Shown: positions 1-9,910, counted from the first letter of the stretch. The stretch is DNA of 64,000 bases from Geojedonia litorea (GCF_042654525.1 NZ_JBHSGP010000014.1:868001-932000), one strand, 5' to 3'. The notes: generated by a model from the letters alone, not told the origin. A program made the numbers and translations.

Positions 1-229
1 GGTCATCTGTGCCCTGAAGAAAATCTAAAGTTTTTTTTGCTTCTTCTTCATCAATAACACTCATAGCTACGCCAACATGTACCAAGACATGATCACCTAT
101 TTTAGCTTCGGGAACAAGACCTAAATTGATTTTCTTAATAATGCCACCAAAAGAGACGACACCGATTTTAAAAACATTTTCAGACTCATCAATGATGCCT
201 GTAATTTGTCCGGGAATAGCAAGACACAT
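1..229 (-). CDS. hypC: HypC/HupF-type hydrogenase maturation chaperone, 3' end cut by the window
   Basis: The protein starts MCLAIPGQI, the signature N-terminus of HypC. Its essential Cys2 is thought to hold the iron centre and bind HypD and the hydrogenase large-subunit precursor during assembly of the NiFe(CN)2CO site in the cytoplasm. About 76 codons are visible and HypC is usually 75-95 residues, so only the tail is missing beyond position 1. The start is the ATG read from 229. The gene points out of the window, so other hyp or hydrogenase genes probably lie to the left; that part is inference. Identification rests on the N-terminal motif and the small beta-barrel-like sequence with the segment GDHVLVHVGVAMSVID. 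Confidence 0.9.
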   Translation of the reverse strand, partial: MCLAIPGQITGIIDESENVFKIGVVSFGGIIKKINLGLVPEAKIGDHVLVHVGVAMSVIDEEEAKKTLDFLQGTDD

Positions 230-392
230 AGCTTATTTTTAATGCATTTATATAGCTCTAAAGTACTAAAAATATATCAGTATATACTTTTCTTGTTCTT
301 AATTAGTGAGAGGGGATTATTATGCTTAAAAATTAGACACTTTATGTTAAATTTAAAACAAGTGACCTCACAGTTATAGTACTAACCAAACT

Positions 393-2516
393 TTATCTTA
401 GACGACTACTTGCTGCACCAAGTTTGATGATTAATAGCATATTAATACTTCTGCCTGGTGCCGAAAAACGTGTTTGATTACCTGGCACTCCCCTAAAAAC
501 ATGACTTTGATAATCTTTATCAAACACATTATCTATTGAGAGCATTAATTTAGAATATGGAAGTTTAGAAAAGAGTCTGTGTAAATGAACACCGGTATTA
601 ATATTAAATAAACTATAGGCATCAGTTTTGCGTTCAGAAGGTGCATTTCGATCCTGCTTACTTGTAAAAACGCCTTCAATCTGACCAAAAAATAGCTGAT
701 TATTATCTTTAAATCGTAATCCTAGTGCATTTTGATCGGCAGGCATAAAGTCAAGATTTTCGTTTGTACTTTGATCTTTTCCTCTAATATAAGAACCGGT
801 CCAAAACCCATTAAAATTAGCATTAAAATTATAGGCTAAAAGATATTCCCAACCGGTAAGTTTAGCCTTACCAACATTTTGATTTTGAATTGCTGGGGTA
901 TCTTCAAAAGTAACGTTAACGGGCACAAATAAATCACTTAAAAAATTTTGATAAAAACTCACATTAAATGACAGGTTTTCTAGGTTTTTGTAGTTGTAAT
1001 TTAATTCATAAAAAACGCCGTTTTCAGGATCAAGATCTGGGTTAGGGATTACCCCATCGGCAAAGTTGTATTTGGAGAATAAATCTGGCCCTCTAAACGA
1101 ATTAGCGAGGTTAATACTGGCATCCATTTTAGTAGTGAAATGATATTTTAAGCCAATATTACCAGTTAAGGCTGTGTTGTTACTAGAACTGTTTTGATCA
1201 TTGAACAAATCGGCGATTTCTGGAATATAAAATGGCTCGCTTTCAATTCTAGTAGCTATATTATCGATGCGTAATGCAACTAGCAAATCTAAAGCCTCAT
1301 TAATTTTTAATTCTTCAATCGCAAATAAGCCATAAGAATTTGAATAACTATCGGGTTGAATTTGACCAGCAGGCGGTGCAATATGATTGACTTGATCTCC
1401 ATTTCTATTATAAACATCGATCACTAACTCTCTATAGGTGCCTTTTCTATATTCTCTTAAATAGTCGGCCCCTAGCGTAAGTTTATTATTTTTATTAAGT
1501 CTTAAGGCAATAAATCCTTTAGCCCCACCAAAATTTACATCTACATCTAAATTGGGATGTATAATTCGGTTTGGATCCATAGTGCCTTCAAAAAACACAT
1601 TGGTAATCATATCAATATGTAAACGCTGCCATTTACTGTAAACATTGACTCCTAAGGCTTCAATTTTATTAGATAATTTAGTAGCATTATATGAAAAATT
1701 GATTCCAGTTTGCACATCAGGGGCAAATAGACGAATGCGAACTGGGGGACCTGGGGCTCCTAATCCTCCAGGAAATCCTACATTGTCATTTTTAAAATAC
1801 TTTCCACTAATTTCAAATCTATGATTTTGTTTAGGTGAATAGCCAATATTCCAATCTAGATATTGAGATTCAAATTGACTATTTGGTATTTCTCCTGAAG
1901 GTGTCTTGGTGTTCTCAGCGTCTCGTAATCCACCTCCAATTAAAAAATCTATACCCTTACCTCTTCCTTCAACTTCAAGCCGCCCGCGCTTATGAGTATT
2001 TACAGATTGATACCCTGAATATAAGCTGCTTCCAATTTTAAAATCTTTTCCAAATCCAGACTCCGCTTTTCTAGTAATGATATTAATCAAGCCTCCAACC
2101 GCGTCACTTCCCCAAAAGGCAGAAGCTGGCCCTTTAATTACTTCAATACGTTCAATTTGAAAAGGATCAATTAATGCAAAGGTTCGTATACGCCCTCCTA
2201 CGAAAGAATTACCATCAATTAAAACGGGTGCACGTTCTCTAGAGAGACCTCTTATAATAGGGGTGCTTGTTAAGCCGCCATCGCTTTGTAAGGTGATTCC
2301 TGGAATGCTTTTAAGAGCTTCAGTAGCCGTTAGTGGTTGTAATTCTTCAATTTCATTTTTGGTAATAAATGACACATTGATAGGGAGATTTTCTAATTTC
2401 GATATAGATCGTGTGACACTTACCGTGATCGTGTCTATTTTTTCGGGATTTTGGTTTTGAGCGTTTGAAGATAATACGATAAATAAAATTACCGTTAGTT
2501 GTGTAAATTTTATCAT
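393..2516 (-). CDS. TonB-dependent outer membrane receptor
   Basis: The 707-residue protein has a signal peptide (residues 1-19, cleavage before QNQNPEK). A plug domain follows at about 45-150, with the typical segments IIRGLSRERAPVLIDG and IEVIKGPASAFWGSDAVGG, and then a 22-strand-type barrel. The NPDLDPENG segment near the middle of the barrel is common in siderophore- and haem-type receptors. No carboxypeptidase-D-like N-terminal extension is present, so it is not of the SusC type. It is codirectional with hypC, 163 bp upstream of it. Uptake of a metal (possibly nickel or iron for the hydrogenase) would fit that neighbourhood but is only inference; the substrate cannot be read from sequence. 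The TetR gene lies directly upstream. Confidence 0.88.
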   Translation of the reverse strand: MIKFTQLTVILFIVLSSNAQNQNPEKIDTITVSVTRSISKLENLPINVSFITKNEIEELQPLTATEALKSIPGITLQSDGGLTSTPIIRGLSRERAPVLIDGNSFVGGRIRTFALIDPFQIERIEVIKGPASAFWGSDAVGGLINIITRKAESGFGKDFKIGSSLYSGYQSVNTHKRGRLEVEGRGKGIDFLIGGGLRDAENTKTPSGEIPNSQFESQYLDWNIGYSPKQNHRFEISGKYFKNDNVGFPGGLGAPGPPVRIRLFAPDVQTGINFSYNATKLSNKIEALGVNVYSKWQRLHIDMITNVFFEGTMDPNRIIHPNLDVDVNFGGAKGFIALRLNKNNKLTLGADYLREYRKGTYRELVIDVYNRNGDQVNHIAPPAGQIQPDSYSNSYGLFAIEELKINEALDLLVALRIDNIATRIESEPFYIPEIADLFNDQNSSSNNTALTGNIGLKYHFTTKMDASINLANSFRGPDLFSKYNFADGVIPNPDLDPENGVFYELNYNYKNLENLSFNVSFYQNFLSDLFVPVNVTFEDTPAIQNQNVGKAKLTGWEYLLAYNFNANFNGFWTGSYIRGKDQSTNENLDFMPADQNALGLRFKDNNQLFFGQIEGVFTSKQDRNAPSERKTDAYSLFNINTGVHLHRLFSKLPYSKLMLSIDNVFDKDYQSHVFRGVPGNQTRFSAPGRSINMLLIIKLGAASSRLR

Positions 2517-2660
2517 ATGAAGGGATGGACTAGTTAGTACTTAAATATACGAATAAAAGTTAATTACATGCGAAATCTTCTATTAAATATAGCATAGAGA
2601 GCACATTATTAGGTAATTAACGCTAGCTATTTGGAAACAAAAATGCACTAATACTGAATT

Positions 2661-3287
2661 TTAATAGTATTTTAACTGGGGTAAAATAATGGCCTCATAT
2701 TCCATCAAAGCAGTTTCGGTAAATAAGGGTAAGAGCTGATTCCAAACCACTTCCTTGAAAGCTCCTTCGTTTTCAGCTATGTTTCCACGTACTTTTTGTT
2801 GGGTGAGCCAAAAGGTAATAATCATCCAAATGGTAAGTGCTGAATTTGCAAATTGATTGGTATAGGTTTCAGATTGCAAAATGCCTTTTTTACAGTTCAA
2901 AACCATCCAATTGTGAAATTGCAAAATCAATTTATTGATGTAATCAATGCGTTTTATATGTAATTTAGGATAAGCACGTTCAAGTTCTAATACATCCAAA
3001 AAATAAAATGAATAGCGCTTTAAAAGATCATAATAATTGGATAAATGATTATCAAAATCAATAAGATAAGGAAAATCCAAAGTTGCATTGAGCATTGCTC
3101 CAATCTCATCTTCTAATTGATTGTCAATGGCCGCTACAATGGCTTTCTTACTGTAATAATGGTAGGCAAGGTTTCCTACGCTTATGCCTGCATCATCAGC
3201 AATATGTTGCAATCTTACATTAACAAGGCCGTTGGTGTTAAATAATTTTATGGCCGATTTAATTATATTTTCTTTAGTGGCTTTCAT
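2661..3287 (-). CDS. TetR/AcrR-family transcriptional regulator
   Basis: The 208-residue protein has an N-terminal TetR helix-turn-helix (about residues 3-50): TKENIIKSAIKLFN, then LQHIADDAGISVGNLAYHYYSKK. The C-terminal ligand-binding half is helical and not recognisable beyond the family. It lies 144 bp upstream of the TonB receptor in the same direction, so it may control that gene or itself. The upstream region is shared divergently with the LacI-family gene. Ligand and target genes are unknown. Length and motif are ordinary for the family. Confidence 0.88.
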   Translation of the reverse strand: MKATKENIIKSAIKLFNTNGLVNVRLQHIADDAGISVGNLAYHYYSKKAIVAAIDNQLEDEIGAMLNATLDFPYLIDFDNHLSNYYDLLKRYSFYFLDVLELERAYPKLHIKRIDYINKLILQFHNWMVLNCKKGILQSETYTNQFANSALTIWMIITFWLTQQKVRGNIAENEGAFKEVVWNQLLPLFTETALMEYEAIILPQLKYY

Positions 3288-3449
3288 TATTACCCCAAAT
3301 TACATACAAATATTCAGTTTATAGCAGGCTCATTCTAAATATAGAAGTTTTAATAGATAAATACTGAAGATACAAGTAGAAATATTTTATAAAATAGTTG
3401 TTTCAAAATGACTATACAATTTATACATTAGTTTTAGTAACTTTATCGC

Positions 3450-4466
3450 ATGGCAGCAAAAACAACTTTGAAAGACTTAGCTAAAATGTTGGATGTGTCG
3501 ATTTCAACAGTATCAAAGGCCTTGAATGACAGTCCAGAAATCAGTCTCCCAACGCGAATAAAAATTAAAGAACTAGCAGCTTCCTGTAACTATGTTCCCA
3601 ATAATATTGCGCAAAGCTTAAAGTCAAAATCAACTAAAACTATTGGCGTTATTATTCCGTCAATTTTAATCGAATTCTTTAATAAAGTACTCTATGGCAT
3701 AGAGGCCGAAGCTACAAAAAGAGGATATAAAATAATTATATGTTTATCTAACGAAACCTTTAAAAAGGAACAAGAAAGTATTGACACATTTATTAATGGA
3801 AGTGTTGATGGCATTATTTTGTCGGTTGCTGAAGAAACTCAAAAAACAAACCAGATATCGCACTTTCAAAAGAGTTTAAATTATAGCTTACCCATGGTGA
3901 TGTTTGATAGGGTTTTGGATGACATTGATTGCGATAAGGTCACAGTAGATGATTTAGAAGGCGCCTATAAAGCCACAAAGTTTTTATCAAAAACGGCTGG
4001 GCAAAATATTCTTTTTCTAAATACTTTGTCGGGGATAAGCGTAGGGCGTTTAAGAGAGCAAGGCTATAAAAAGGCAATGGCAAATCTTAAACGAACTCCG
4101 ATAGTTTTAAACTTAGAAAATTATAAAGCCATTGAAAAAGGACTTGGCAGCGTATTAAAGGAACAAAAAATCGAGGCTATTTTAGCAGCTGATGAATACT
4201 CGGCACTGTTGGCCATGAACGTGGCAAGATTGAACGGATTTAGCATTCCAGATGATATTTCTGTAATTGGCTTTACCAATGGGCTTATTTCAGAATATGC
4301 GATGCCATCGTTAACTGTAGTGAGTCAACATGCCGAAAATATTGGAAGTTTAGCTGTTGATAGACTTATTAATAGAATTGAAAAGAAGTCAACACCTGAT
4401 GCCATTCATGATGTGGTAAAGACCAAAATCATTGAGCGAAATTCTACGAAGAAAATTAAAAAGTAA
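3450..4466 (+). CDS. LacI-family transcriptional regulator
   Basis: The 338-residue protein begins with a LacI helix-turn-helix (TTLKDLAKMLDVSISTVSKALN, residues 5-26) and a hinge helix region (NIAQSLKSKSTKTIGVI). A periplasmic-binding-protein-like sensor domain follows (about 60-335), with VIGFTNGLISEYAMPSLT near the end. Such proteins usually sense a sugar or nucleoside and repress catabolic genes. No sugar genes lie nearby: the next gene is a convergent threonine dehydrogenase, so the targets are probably elsewhere. The start follows a TAACTTTA element that resembles the Bacteroidetes -7 box. Confidence 0.9.
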   Translation: MAAKTTLKDLAKMLDVSISTVSKALNDSPEISLPTRIKIKELAASCNYVPNNIAQSLKSKSTKTIGVIIPSILIEFFNKVLYGIEAEATKRGYKIIICLSNETFKKEQESIDTFINGSVDGIILSVAEETQKTNQISHFQKSLNYSLPMVMFDRVLDDIDCDKVTVDDLEGAYKATKFLSKTAGQNILFLNTLSGISVGRLREQGYKKAMANLKRTPIVLNLENYKAIEKGLGSVLKEQKIEAILAADEYSALLAMNVARLNGFSIPDDISVIGFTNGLISEYAMPSLTVVSQHAENIGSLAVDRLINRIEKKSTPDAIHDVVKTKIIERNSTKKIKK

Positions 4467-4490
4467 TAAAGTGTCTTACTCTTACTTTTT
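4458..4490. terminator. Possible bidirectional terminator hairpin between convergent genes
   Basis: Arms AAAAAGTAA (4458-4466) and TTACTTTTT (4482-4490) are perfectly complementary around a 15-nt loop. Each arm contains the stop codon of one of the two convergent genes, the LacI-family gene and the threonine dehydrogenase. The stem is AT-rich and therefore weak, so this is a moderate-to-low confidence call. Confidence 0.35.
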
Positions 4491-5441
4491 CTCTAGTTTA
4501 TATTTGTGTCCTAATTGAACGATCATTTCTTTAGTCATTTGAACTAAATTATAATCGTGGTTCCAATTCCAATCTTCTCTTGCCGCACTATCATCTATAG
4601 ATTGCGGCCAACTATCGGCTATTTGCTGACGATAGTCTGATTTATAAGTGATTTCAAAATCTGGAATGTGCTTTTTTATAGTTTCAACTAGTTGTTTTGG
4701 AGTAAAACTGAATGCTGACAAATTATATGACGAACGAATTTTAATTTGTTCTTCTGGGGCTTCCATAATATGAACGGTTGCCTTTATAGCATCCTCCATA
4801 AACATCATAGGTAGAGCGGTGTTTTCAGTCAGAAAGCATTCATATTTACCTTCGGTGATGGCTTTGTGGAATATGTCTACGGCATAATCTGTTGTGCCGC
4901 CTCCAGGCATTGTTTTCCAGCTTATAATACCAGGATATCTAATACTTCTCACATCAACATTGTATTTTTGATGATAATATTCACACCAACGTTCACCAAC
5001 TTGTTTGGTTATTCCATAAACCGTTGAAGGTTCAGTAATGGTGTGTTGAGGGGTATTAATTTTAGGTGTTGTTGGTCCAAATACAGCAATACTTGAAGGC
5101 CAGAACACTTTTTTTATAAAGCCTTCTTTTGCAAGATTGAGCACATGGAAAAGCGAGTCCATATTAAGGTCCCAGGCTTTCATTGGGTATTTTTCTCCGG
5201 TAGCACTTAACATGGCCGCCATGAGATAAACCGTATCAATTTTATATTTTTCAATACAAATTTTTACTGCAGCATAATCTTGGGCATCTAAAATTTCAAA
5301 AATTCCGGAGTTTACAACATCTAAATTGTTGTAATTAATATCACTCGCAATCACATTATCATCACCGTAAATTTCTCGTAATTTAAAGGTAAGTTCAGAA
5401 CCTATTTGACCTCCGGCACCAATAATTAAAATTCTAGACAT
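4482..5441 (-). CDS. NAD-dependent L-threonine 3-dehydrogenase, SDR/epimerase type
   Basis: The 319-residue extended short-chain dehydrogenase has a nucleotide-binding glycine motif GAGGQIG (residues 8-14) and an SS segment at 116-117. The catalytic pair is Tyr142 and Lys146 in VYGITKQVGERW. The opening (ILIIGAGGQIGSEL) and the whole layout match the UDP-galactose-4-epimerase-like L-threonine dehydrogenases characterised in Flavobacterium and Cupriavidus. These oxidise L-threonine to 2-amino-3-ketobutyrate with NAD in the cytoplasm. They are unrelated to the zinc-dependent Tdh. No 2-amino-3-ketobutyrate ligase is adjacent. A sugar-nucleotide epimerase is the main alternative, but the GGTTDYAVDIFHKA segment favours threonine dehydrogenase. 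Confidence 0.8.
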   Translation of the reverse strand: MSRILIIGAGGQIGSELTFKLREIYGDDNVIASDINYNNLDVVNSGIFEILDAQDYAAVKICIEKYKIDTVYLMAAMLSATGEKYPMKAWDLNMDSLFHVLNLAKEGFIKKVFWPSSIAVFGPTTPKINTPQHTITEPSTVYGITKQVGERWCEYYHQKYNVDVRSIRYPGIISWKTMPGGGTTDYAVDIFHKAITEGKYECFLTENTALPMMFMEDAIKATVHIMEAPEEQIKIRSSYNLSAFSFTPKQLVETIKKHIPDFEITYKSDYRQQIADSWPQSIDDSAAREDWNWNHDYNLVQMTKEMIVQLGHKYKLEKK

Positions 5442-5581
5442 ATCTATAATAAAGCATTTATTGAGGTGTCAAAAATAGTAAGAAAAGCGATGAGTAAAAA
5501 CTTATAGCAAATAAATATGCACAACAATTAACGTTTAGTTTAGTTATATTTACCCATTCAATAAGAACCATAGGATTGTTT

Positions 5582-6112
5582 ATGCGCGGTAGTAAATTTT
5601 ATATTTTAATTTTGATTCTTTTAAGTATTAGCTGTAAAAATTTATCAGAAAAAGCAGCTCCAGTAGCGTTGGAGGTAAACGCTAACAATAACATTACAGA
5701 ATCGGATATTGAAAAGCTTGATTATGTGGAATATAATTTAAGTAGTGATGCACGGAATGTGCTTCAAGATTGGCAAAAATATAATGAATTGCAAGGTTAT
5801 GTAAGCTTTTTAAAAACTCTTGATTTTTCCTTCTTTAATGAGGAAAAGACCATACTTAAAACCTTTTTAAACGATTTTAACACAGAAATGCCACAGTCTA
5901 TAAAAACGGCGCCAATTTTATCTAGAGCTAAAGTTTTAGAAACTAAATTATTAAAACTAAATAGTGTTATGCGTTTAGACAATATGGATAAGGCAACACA
6001 ACTAGAAGCTATACAAGAATTTTTAACAGCCCTTTCAAATTTTAATCTTCAAGTCAATAAAAAATTTGAATTGGAGGCAAATCTTGTGGATAAGGAAGTT
6101 ATTGAGCAGTAG
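5582..6112 (+). CDS. Small lipoprotein of unknown function
   Basis: The 176-residue protein has a lipoprotein signal: a hydrophobic stretch FYILILILLSISC with the lipobox cysteine near residue 19. A mainly helical acidic/basic mixed region without known domains follows. I chose the ATG at 5582 over an in-frame TTG at 5576, because AGGA lies at 5572-5575 and would leave no spacing to the TTG. It sits upstream of and codirectional with the M13 peptidase lipoprotein. I do not recognise the family. It is probably anchored in a membrane and faces the periplasm. Confidence 0.7.
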   Translation: MRGSKFYILILILLSISCKNLSEKAAPVALEVNANNNITESDIEKLDYVEYNLSSDARNVLQDWQKYNELQGYVSFLKTLDFSFFNEEKTILKTFLNDFNTEMPQSIKTAPILSRAKVLETKLLKLNSVMRLDNMDKATQLEAIQEFLTALSNFNLQVNKKFELEANLVDKEVIEQ

Positions 6113-6219
6113 ATTTTTGTGACATAGATAAGTCTTAATGTTTTGTTAAGATGTAACAAATTTGGAGTTTGAACTTCTTATTAATAACTAATTTTAATTC
6201 GAATAAAATTTTTAAAAAC

Positions 6220-8283
6220 ATGAAAACCAATATGAAGCAAGTATTGGCTGTTTCTTTTGTGGCTTTTGGCATCTTGATGGGATGCAAAGAAGACACCAAA
6301 AAAGACATGGCCGAAAGCGAAAAAATCCCAGGAATTGTTCTGGAAAACATGGACACAACAGTGAGTCCTAAAGATGATTTTTATAATTACGTTAATGGTA
6401 ATTGGATGAAAACCAACACCATTCCTGATGACGAAACCCGATGGGGTGGTTTTGGGGTATTACGCAAGTCTACTCGAAAAGATGTTTTAGACATCGTAAA
6501 AACGTCTAAAGAATTAGGCACATACGCTGAAGGTACCGATCAAAAAAAAGCATTACTTATTTTTGAAACCGAATTGGATACTGTTGCTCGTGATGCAGCT
6601 GGGATTAAACCACTTCAACCATTATTGGATGCAATTGACGGGATTAAGAATCTTAAAGATATGCAAACCGTGTACGCTTCTACCATGGGTGTTTCTGCTC
6701 CCTTTGCAGGAATTGGCGCCTCCGCTAATCTTAACGATAGTAGTATGAATATTGCTTGGCTGTTTGCTCCTGGACTTGGACTGCAACGTGATTATTATCT
6801 AGACCAGGATGAAAAGTCTGTAAAAATTAGAGGTCAGTATGTTGACCATGTCGAAAGAATGCTTCAATTTATTAACTATAGTGAAGCTGAAGCAAAAACA
6901 GCGGCACAAAAAATATTAAGTTTAGAAACTAAATTAGCCGAAACAAGATTAGATAAGGTTGCCATGCGTGATGCTCGAAACTTTAATAATCCAATGTCAG
7001 TTGCTGATTTGCAAAAATTAACTCCCGTAATTGATTGGAACAAGTTTATTGCAGATATGGGTATCACTAAAAAAATCGATACACTTAACGTAATGCAACC
7101 TAAATATATGGTTGCACTAAATTCCTTCTTAAAAACCACACCAATTGAAGACATTAAAACGCTAATGGATTGGAGTACATTAAATAATGCAGCTGGATTT
7201 TTAACCACCGAGATTGAAAAAGCGAATTGGGAATTTTACTCTAAAACTTTAAACGGGGCACAAAAACAACGTCCTGCTGAAGAACGCGCTCTAGGCACAG
7301 TAGACGGTGCAGTTGGAGAAGCCATTGGTAAATTATATGTAGAAGCAAAATTCCCGCCAGAAGCGAAAGCAAAGGCAGAACTTATGATTGCTAACGTTAT
7401 CAAAGCTTTCCAAAACCGAATTAAAAACTTGGATTGGATGAGTGAAGAGACAAAATTAAAGGCAATTGAAAAATTAGATAAGTTTACAGTTAAAATTGCC
7501 TACCCCGATGAATGGGAGGATTATTCTAATTTAATGGTGAAAGAAGGGAATAGCTATGCAGAAAACATGTTAGCAGTTGGTAAATGGGCAATGGAAAAAA
7601 ACTTATCTGAAATTGGGGAACCTGTAGACAAGACTGAATGGGGAATGCCGCCTCAAACTGTAAATGCGTACTTTAATCCAATGAATAACGAAATTGTATT
7701 TCCAGCGGCCATTTTGCAACCACCTTTCTATAATTATACTGCCGATGAAGCTGTAAATTATGGCGGAATTGGTGCAGTAATTGGTCATGAAATCTCTCAT
7801 GCTTTTGACGATTCAGGAGCTCGTTTTGATGGCGATGGAAATCTTAAAAATTGGTGGACAGAAAAAGATCTTGAAGAATTCACTAAACGCGGAGATGCCC
7901 TTGCAGAACAATATAGTGCCATTGAAGTACTAGACAGTGTTTACATTAATGGGAAATTTACTTTAGGTGAAAACATTGGTGATCTTGGAGGACTTTTAGG
8001 TGCTTATGATGGCTTACAGTTGTTTTTCAAAAAAAATGGTAGACCTGAAAACATTGATGGATTTACACCAGAACAACGTTTCTTTATGAGTTGGGCAACA
8101 GTTTGGAGAACATTAACTAGAGAAGATGCGTTACGAACACAAATCAAAACAGATCCTCATTCGCCAGGTATTTACAGAGCAACACAACCTTTAAAAAATA
8201 TTGATGCTTTTTACGAAGCTTTTGATATTAAAGAAGGAGATCCTATGTATTTAGCTCCTGAAAAACGAGTTAGAATTTGGTAA
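6220..8283 (+). CDS. M13-family zinc metallopeptidase lipoprotein (neprilysin/PepO-like)
   Basis: The start is the ATG at 6220: 17 codons of open frame precede it from a TTG, but the ATG gives a proper lipoprotein signal (MKQVLAVSFVAFGILMGC). The 687-residue protein has the M13 zinc motif H523-E524-x-x-H527 in VIGHEISHAFDD. The third ligand is Glu584 and Asp588 follows it in GENIGDLGG. NAYF (substrate-binding Asn) lies upstream of the zinc site. It ends in RVRIW where eukaryotic members end in CxxW, as is usual in bacteria. It probably degrades peptides at the cell surface or in the periplasm. Confidence 0.93.
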   Translation: MKTNMKQVLAVSFVAFGILMGCKEDTKKDMAESEKIPGIVLENMDTTVSPKDDFYNYVNGNWMKTNTIPDDETRWGGFGVLRKSTRKDVLDIVKTSKELGTYAEGTDQKKALLIFETELDTVARDAAGIKPLQPLLDAIDGIKNLKDMQTVYASTMGVSAPFAGIGASANLNDSSMNIAWLFAPGLGLQRDYYLDQDEKSVKIRGQYVDHVERMLQFINYSEAEAKTAAQKILSLETKLAETRLDKVAMRDARNFNNPMSVADLQKLTPVIDWNKFIADMGITKKIDTLNVMQPKYMVALNSFLKTTPIEDIKTLMDWSTLNNAAGFLTTEIEKANWEFYSKTLNGAQKQRPAEERALGTVDGAVGEAIGKLYVEAKFPPEAKAKAELMIANVIKAFQNRIKNLDWMSEETKLKAIEKLDKFTVKIAYPDEWEDYSNLMVKEGNSYAENMLAVGKWAMEKNLSEIGEPVDKTEWGMPPQTVNAYFNPMNNEIVFPAAILQPPFYNYTADEAVNYGGIGAVIGHEISHAFDDSGARFDGDGNLKNWWTEKDLEEFTKRGDALAEQYSAIEVLDSVYINGKFTLGENIGDLGGLLGAYDGLQLFFKKNGRPENIDGFTPEQRFFMSWATVWRTLTREDALRTQIKTDPHSPGIYRATQPLKNIDAFYEAFDIKEGDPMYLAPEKRVRIW

Positions 8284-8302
8284 TATCCAAAGTCATATGA
8301 AT

Positions 8303-8331
8303 AAAAAAAGCAGCCATAGGCTGCTTTTTTT
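8303..8331. terminator. Bidirectional intrinsic terminator
   Basis: The GCAGCC (8310-8315) and GGCTGC (8319-8324) arms form a hairpin with a 3-nt loop. It is flanked by A-runs and T-runs on both sides, so it can end both the M13 peptidase transcript (+) and the TPR-gene transcript (-). Confidence 0.85.
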
Positions 8332-8347
8332 ATTAGAATTGTTTTAT

Positions 8348-9031
8348 TTATTCTTTCTTAATTTTTAGCAGGGCCTCTTTACTTATTCTGGCTAAATTAA
8401 AATTAGGGTCTATTGCCAAGGCTCTATTCATAGTAGCTAAAGCACTTTCTACATTTGCTACTTTATCTTCGTTAAATAGCACCAAGGCTTTTAAATATAA
8501 AAAACCTGCCTTTAATGAGGTTTGATACGGTTGCTGTGTTTCGTAATAGGTGCGTACCATATCATCTTTCACATTGGCTAATCCATATTCTATTGAAGCT
8601 TTCGCTCCTGGCAAATCTTGTGTTTGTATTTTTAAATCGGCAATTTCATAAGCTAACTGTGGATTTGGTTGGCGTTGAAATAACACTTCATAATGCTCTA
8701 AGGCTCTTTTGGGCTGGTTCAAGGATTTTAAAGCAATAGCTTTAACTTCAACATTAATATCTGAATCTGTAGAATTTTTTTCCACACCAATTGTATTCAA
8801 TGCTTCAATATTTCTACCTTCAGAAGCATAGATGTAAGCCAAGGTGTCTTTTCGCGCTTGTGATGGATTCAAGACATCTAAATGTGTCATGGCATTAATA
8901 ATTCCTTGCACATCACCTTGAGATTTCATTTGCTTATAGTAAGCTTCAAAATGTTTTACAAGTTCTGTTTTTGTTTGCGCCGAAATACTCATTGACGCCG
9001 TTACAAGAAGAAGTAGTACAATCTTTTTCAT
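8348..9031 (-). CDS. Periplasmic TPR-repeat protein
   Basis: The 227-residue protein has a cleavable signal peptide (MKKIVLLLLVTASMSISAQ). Helical repeats of the tetratricopeptide type follow: segments such as DTLAYIYASEGRNIEAL, KRALEHYEVLFQRQPNPQLAYEIADL and ATMNRALAIDPNFNLARI. It probably acts as a protein-interaction scaffold in the periplasm. No partner is evident from its neighbours: a convergent M13 peptidase and an upstream epimerase-like gene. Confidence 0.75.
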   Translation of the reverse strand: MKKIVLLLLVTASMSISAQTKTELVKHFEAYYKQMKSQGDVQGIINAMTHLDVLNPSQARKDTLAYIYASEGRNIEALNTIGVEKNSTDSDINVEVKAIALKSLNQPKRALEHYEVLFQRQPNPQLAYEIADLKIQTQDLPGAKASIEYGLANVKDDMVRTYYETQQPYQTSLKAGFLYLKALVLFNEDKVANVESALATMNRALAIDPNFNLARISKEALLKIKKE

Positions 9032-9097
9032 CAGTTCTAAAATTTTAATGGGCTAAACTAAAAAAATTAATAAGATAAATTCTTAAAAACCTGCTAA

Positions 9098-9910
9098 TTA
9101 TTCCAGTTTTATTTGAAAATCATAGTTAAAATGGTGTTCTAACTTTTTAGAACTAATGGTCTTTCCTTTGCTTGGTTGGGACAATTCATAATGAGGCAAG
9201 TTTAATCCCATGGCTTTACAAACTGTTGAATAATACATTTTTTTATTTGGATGAGGTGTTGTTGACGCATTATAGGTTTCACCAAAATCATTGACCGTAA
9301 TAATCTTTTCAATGATCGAAATGCAATCGGTCAAATGAATTAAATTTACTGGTGCTTCAGGGTTTTTTAAATTAGATTTCCCCGAAAGTTGCTTTGCAGG
9401 ATGCCTCTTAGGGCCAATTAATCCGGCAAATCGTAACACGGTAGTCTTAAAATTTGGATTGCTTTGTAGTAGTTTTTCTGAAATCAAAAGTTGTTTTCCA
9501 GATTCAGTAGTTGGATTTGGCAAGGTACTTTCTGTGATTTCTTGAATGGGAAATTCATCAGCATAGACCGAAGTGCTACTAACAAACAACACCTTTTTTA
9601 ATCCGGATTTTTCAATATGCGTTATTAGAGTTTTAATTTTTGCTACATAATTTTGATTTGGATTTCGTCTAAGCCCGGGAGGTATATTTATTATAAGTGC
9701 CTCACTATTTTCTAAACAGTTTTCTATTGGCCCTGTAATCTTATCTGAATTTATTGTTATACAATAGGCATTTATGCCATTATTTTTAAGCGTTGCTATT
9801 TTTGCTAATGAAGTTGTAGATCCCTTAACCTTGTAATTAAGTTTGATCAAATGTTGTGCTAAAGGAAGCCCTAACCAACCACATCCAATAATAGTAATTT
9901 GGGTGTTCAA
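9098..9910 (-). CDS. NAD(P)-binding SDR/epimerase-like oxidoreductase
   Basis: The 270-residue protein has an N-terminal Rossmann motif IGCGWLGLPLAQHL (GxGxxG, residues 8-13) and the SSTSVYAD segment typical of the atypical SDR group that includes E. coli YeeZ. The classical YxxxK is not clear. Substrate and pathway are unknown. It lies alone between the TPR gene and the divergent CBS-domain gene. A cytoplasmic sugar-nucleotide or small-molecule dehydrogenase is the best guess. Confidence 0.75.
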   Translation of the reverse strand: MNTQITIIGCGWLGLPLAQHLIKLNYKVKGSTTSLAKIATLKNNGINAYCITINSDKITGPIENCLENSEALIINIPPGLRRNPNQNYVAKIKTLITHIEKSGLKKVLFVSSTSVYADEFPIQEITESTLPNPTTESGKQLLISEKLLQSNPNFKTTVLRFAGLIGPKRHPAKQLSGKSNLKNPEAPVNLIHLTDCISIIEKIITVNDFGETYNASTTPHPNKKMYYSTVCKAMGLNLPHYELSQPSKGKTISSKKLEHHFNYDFQIKLE

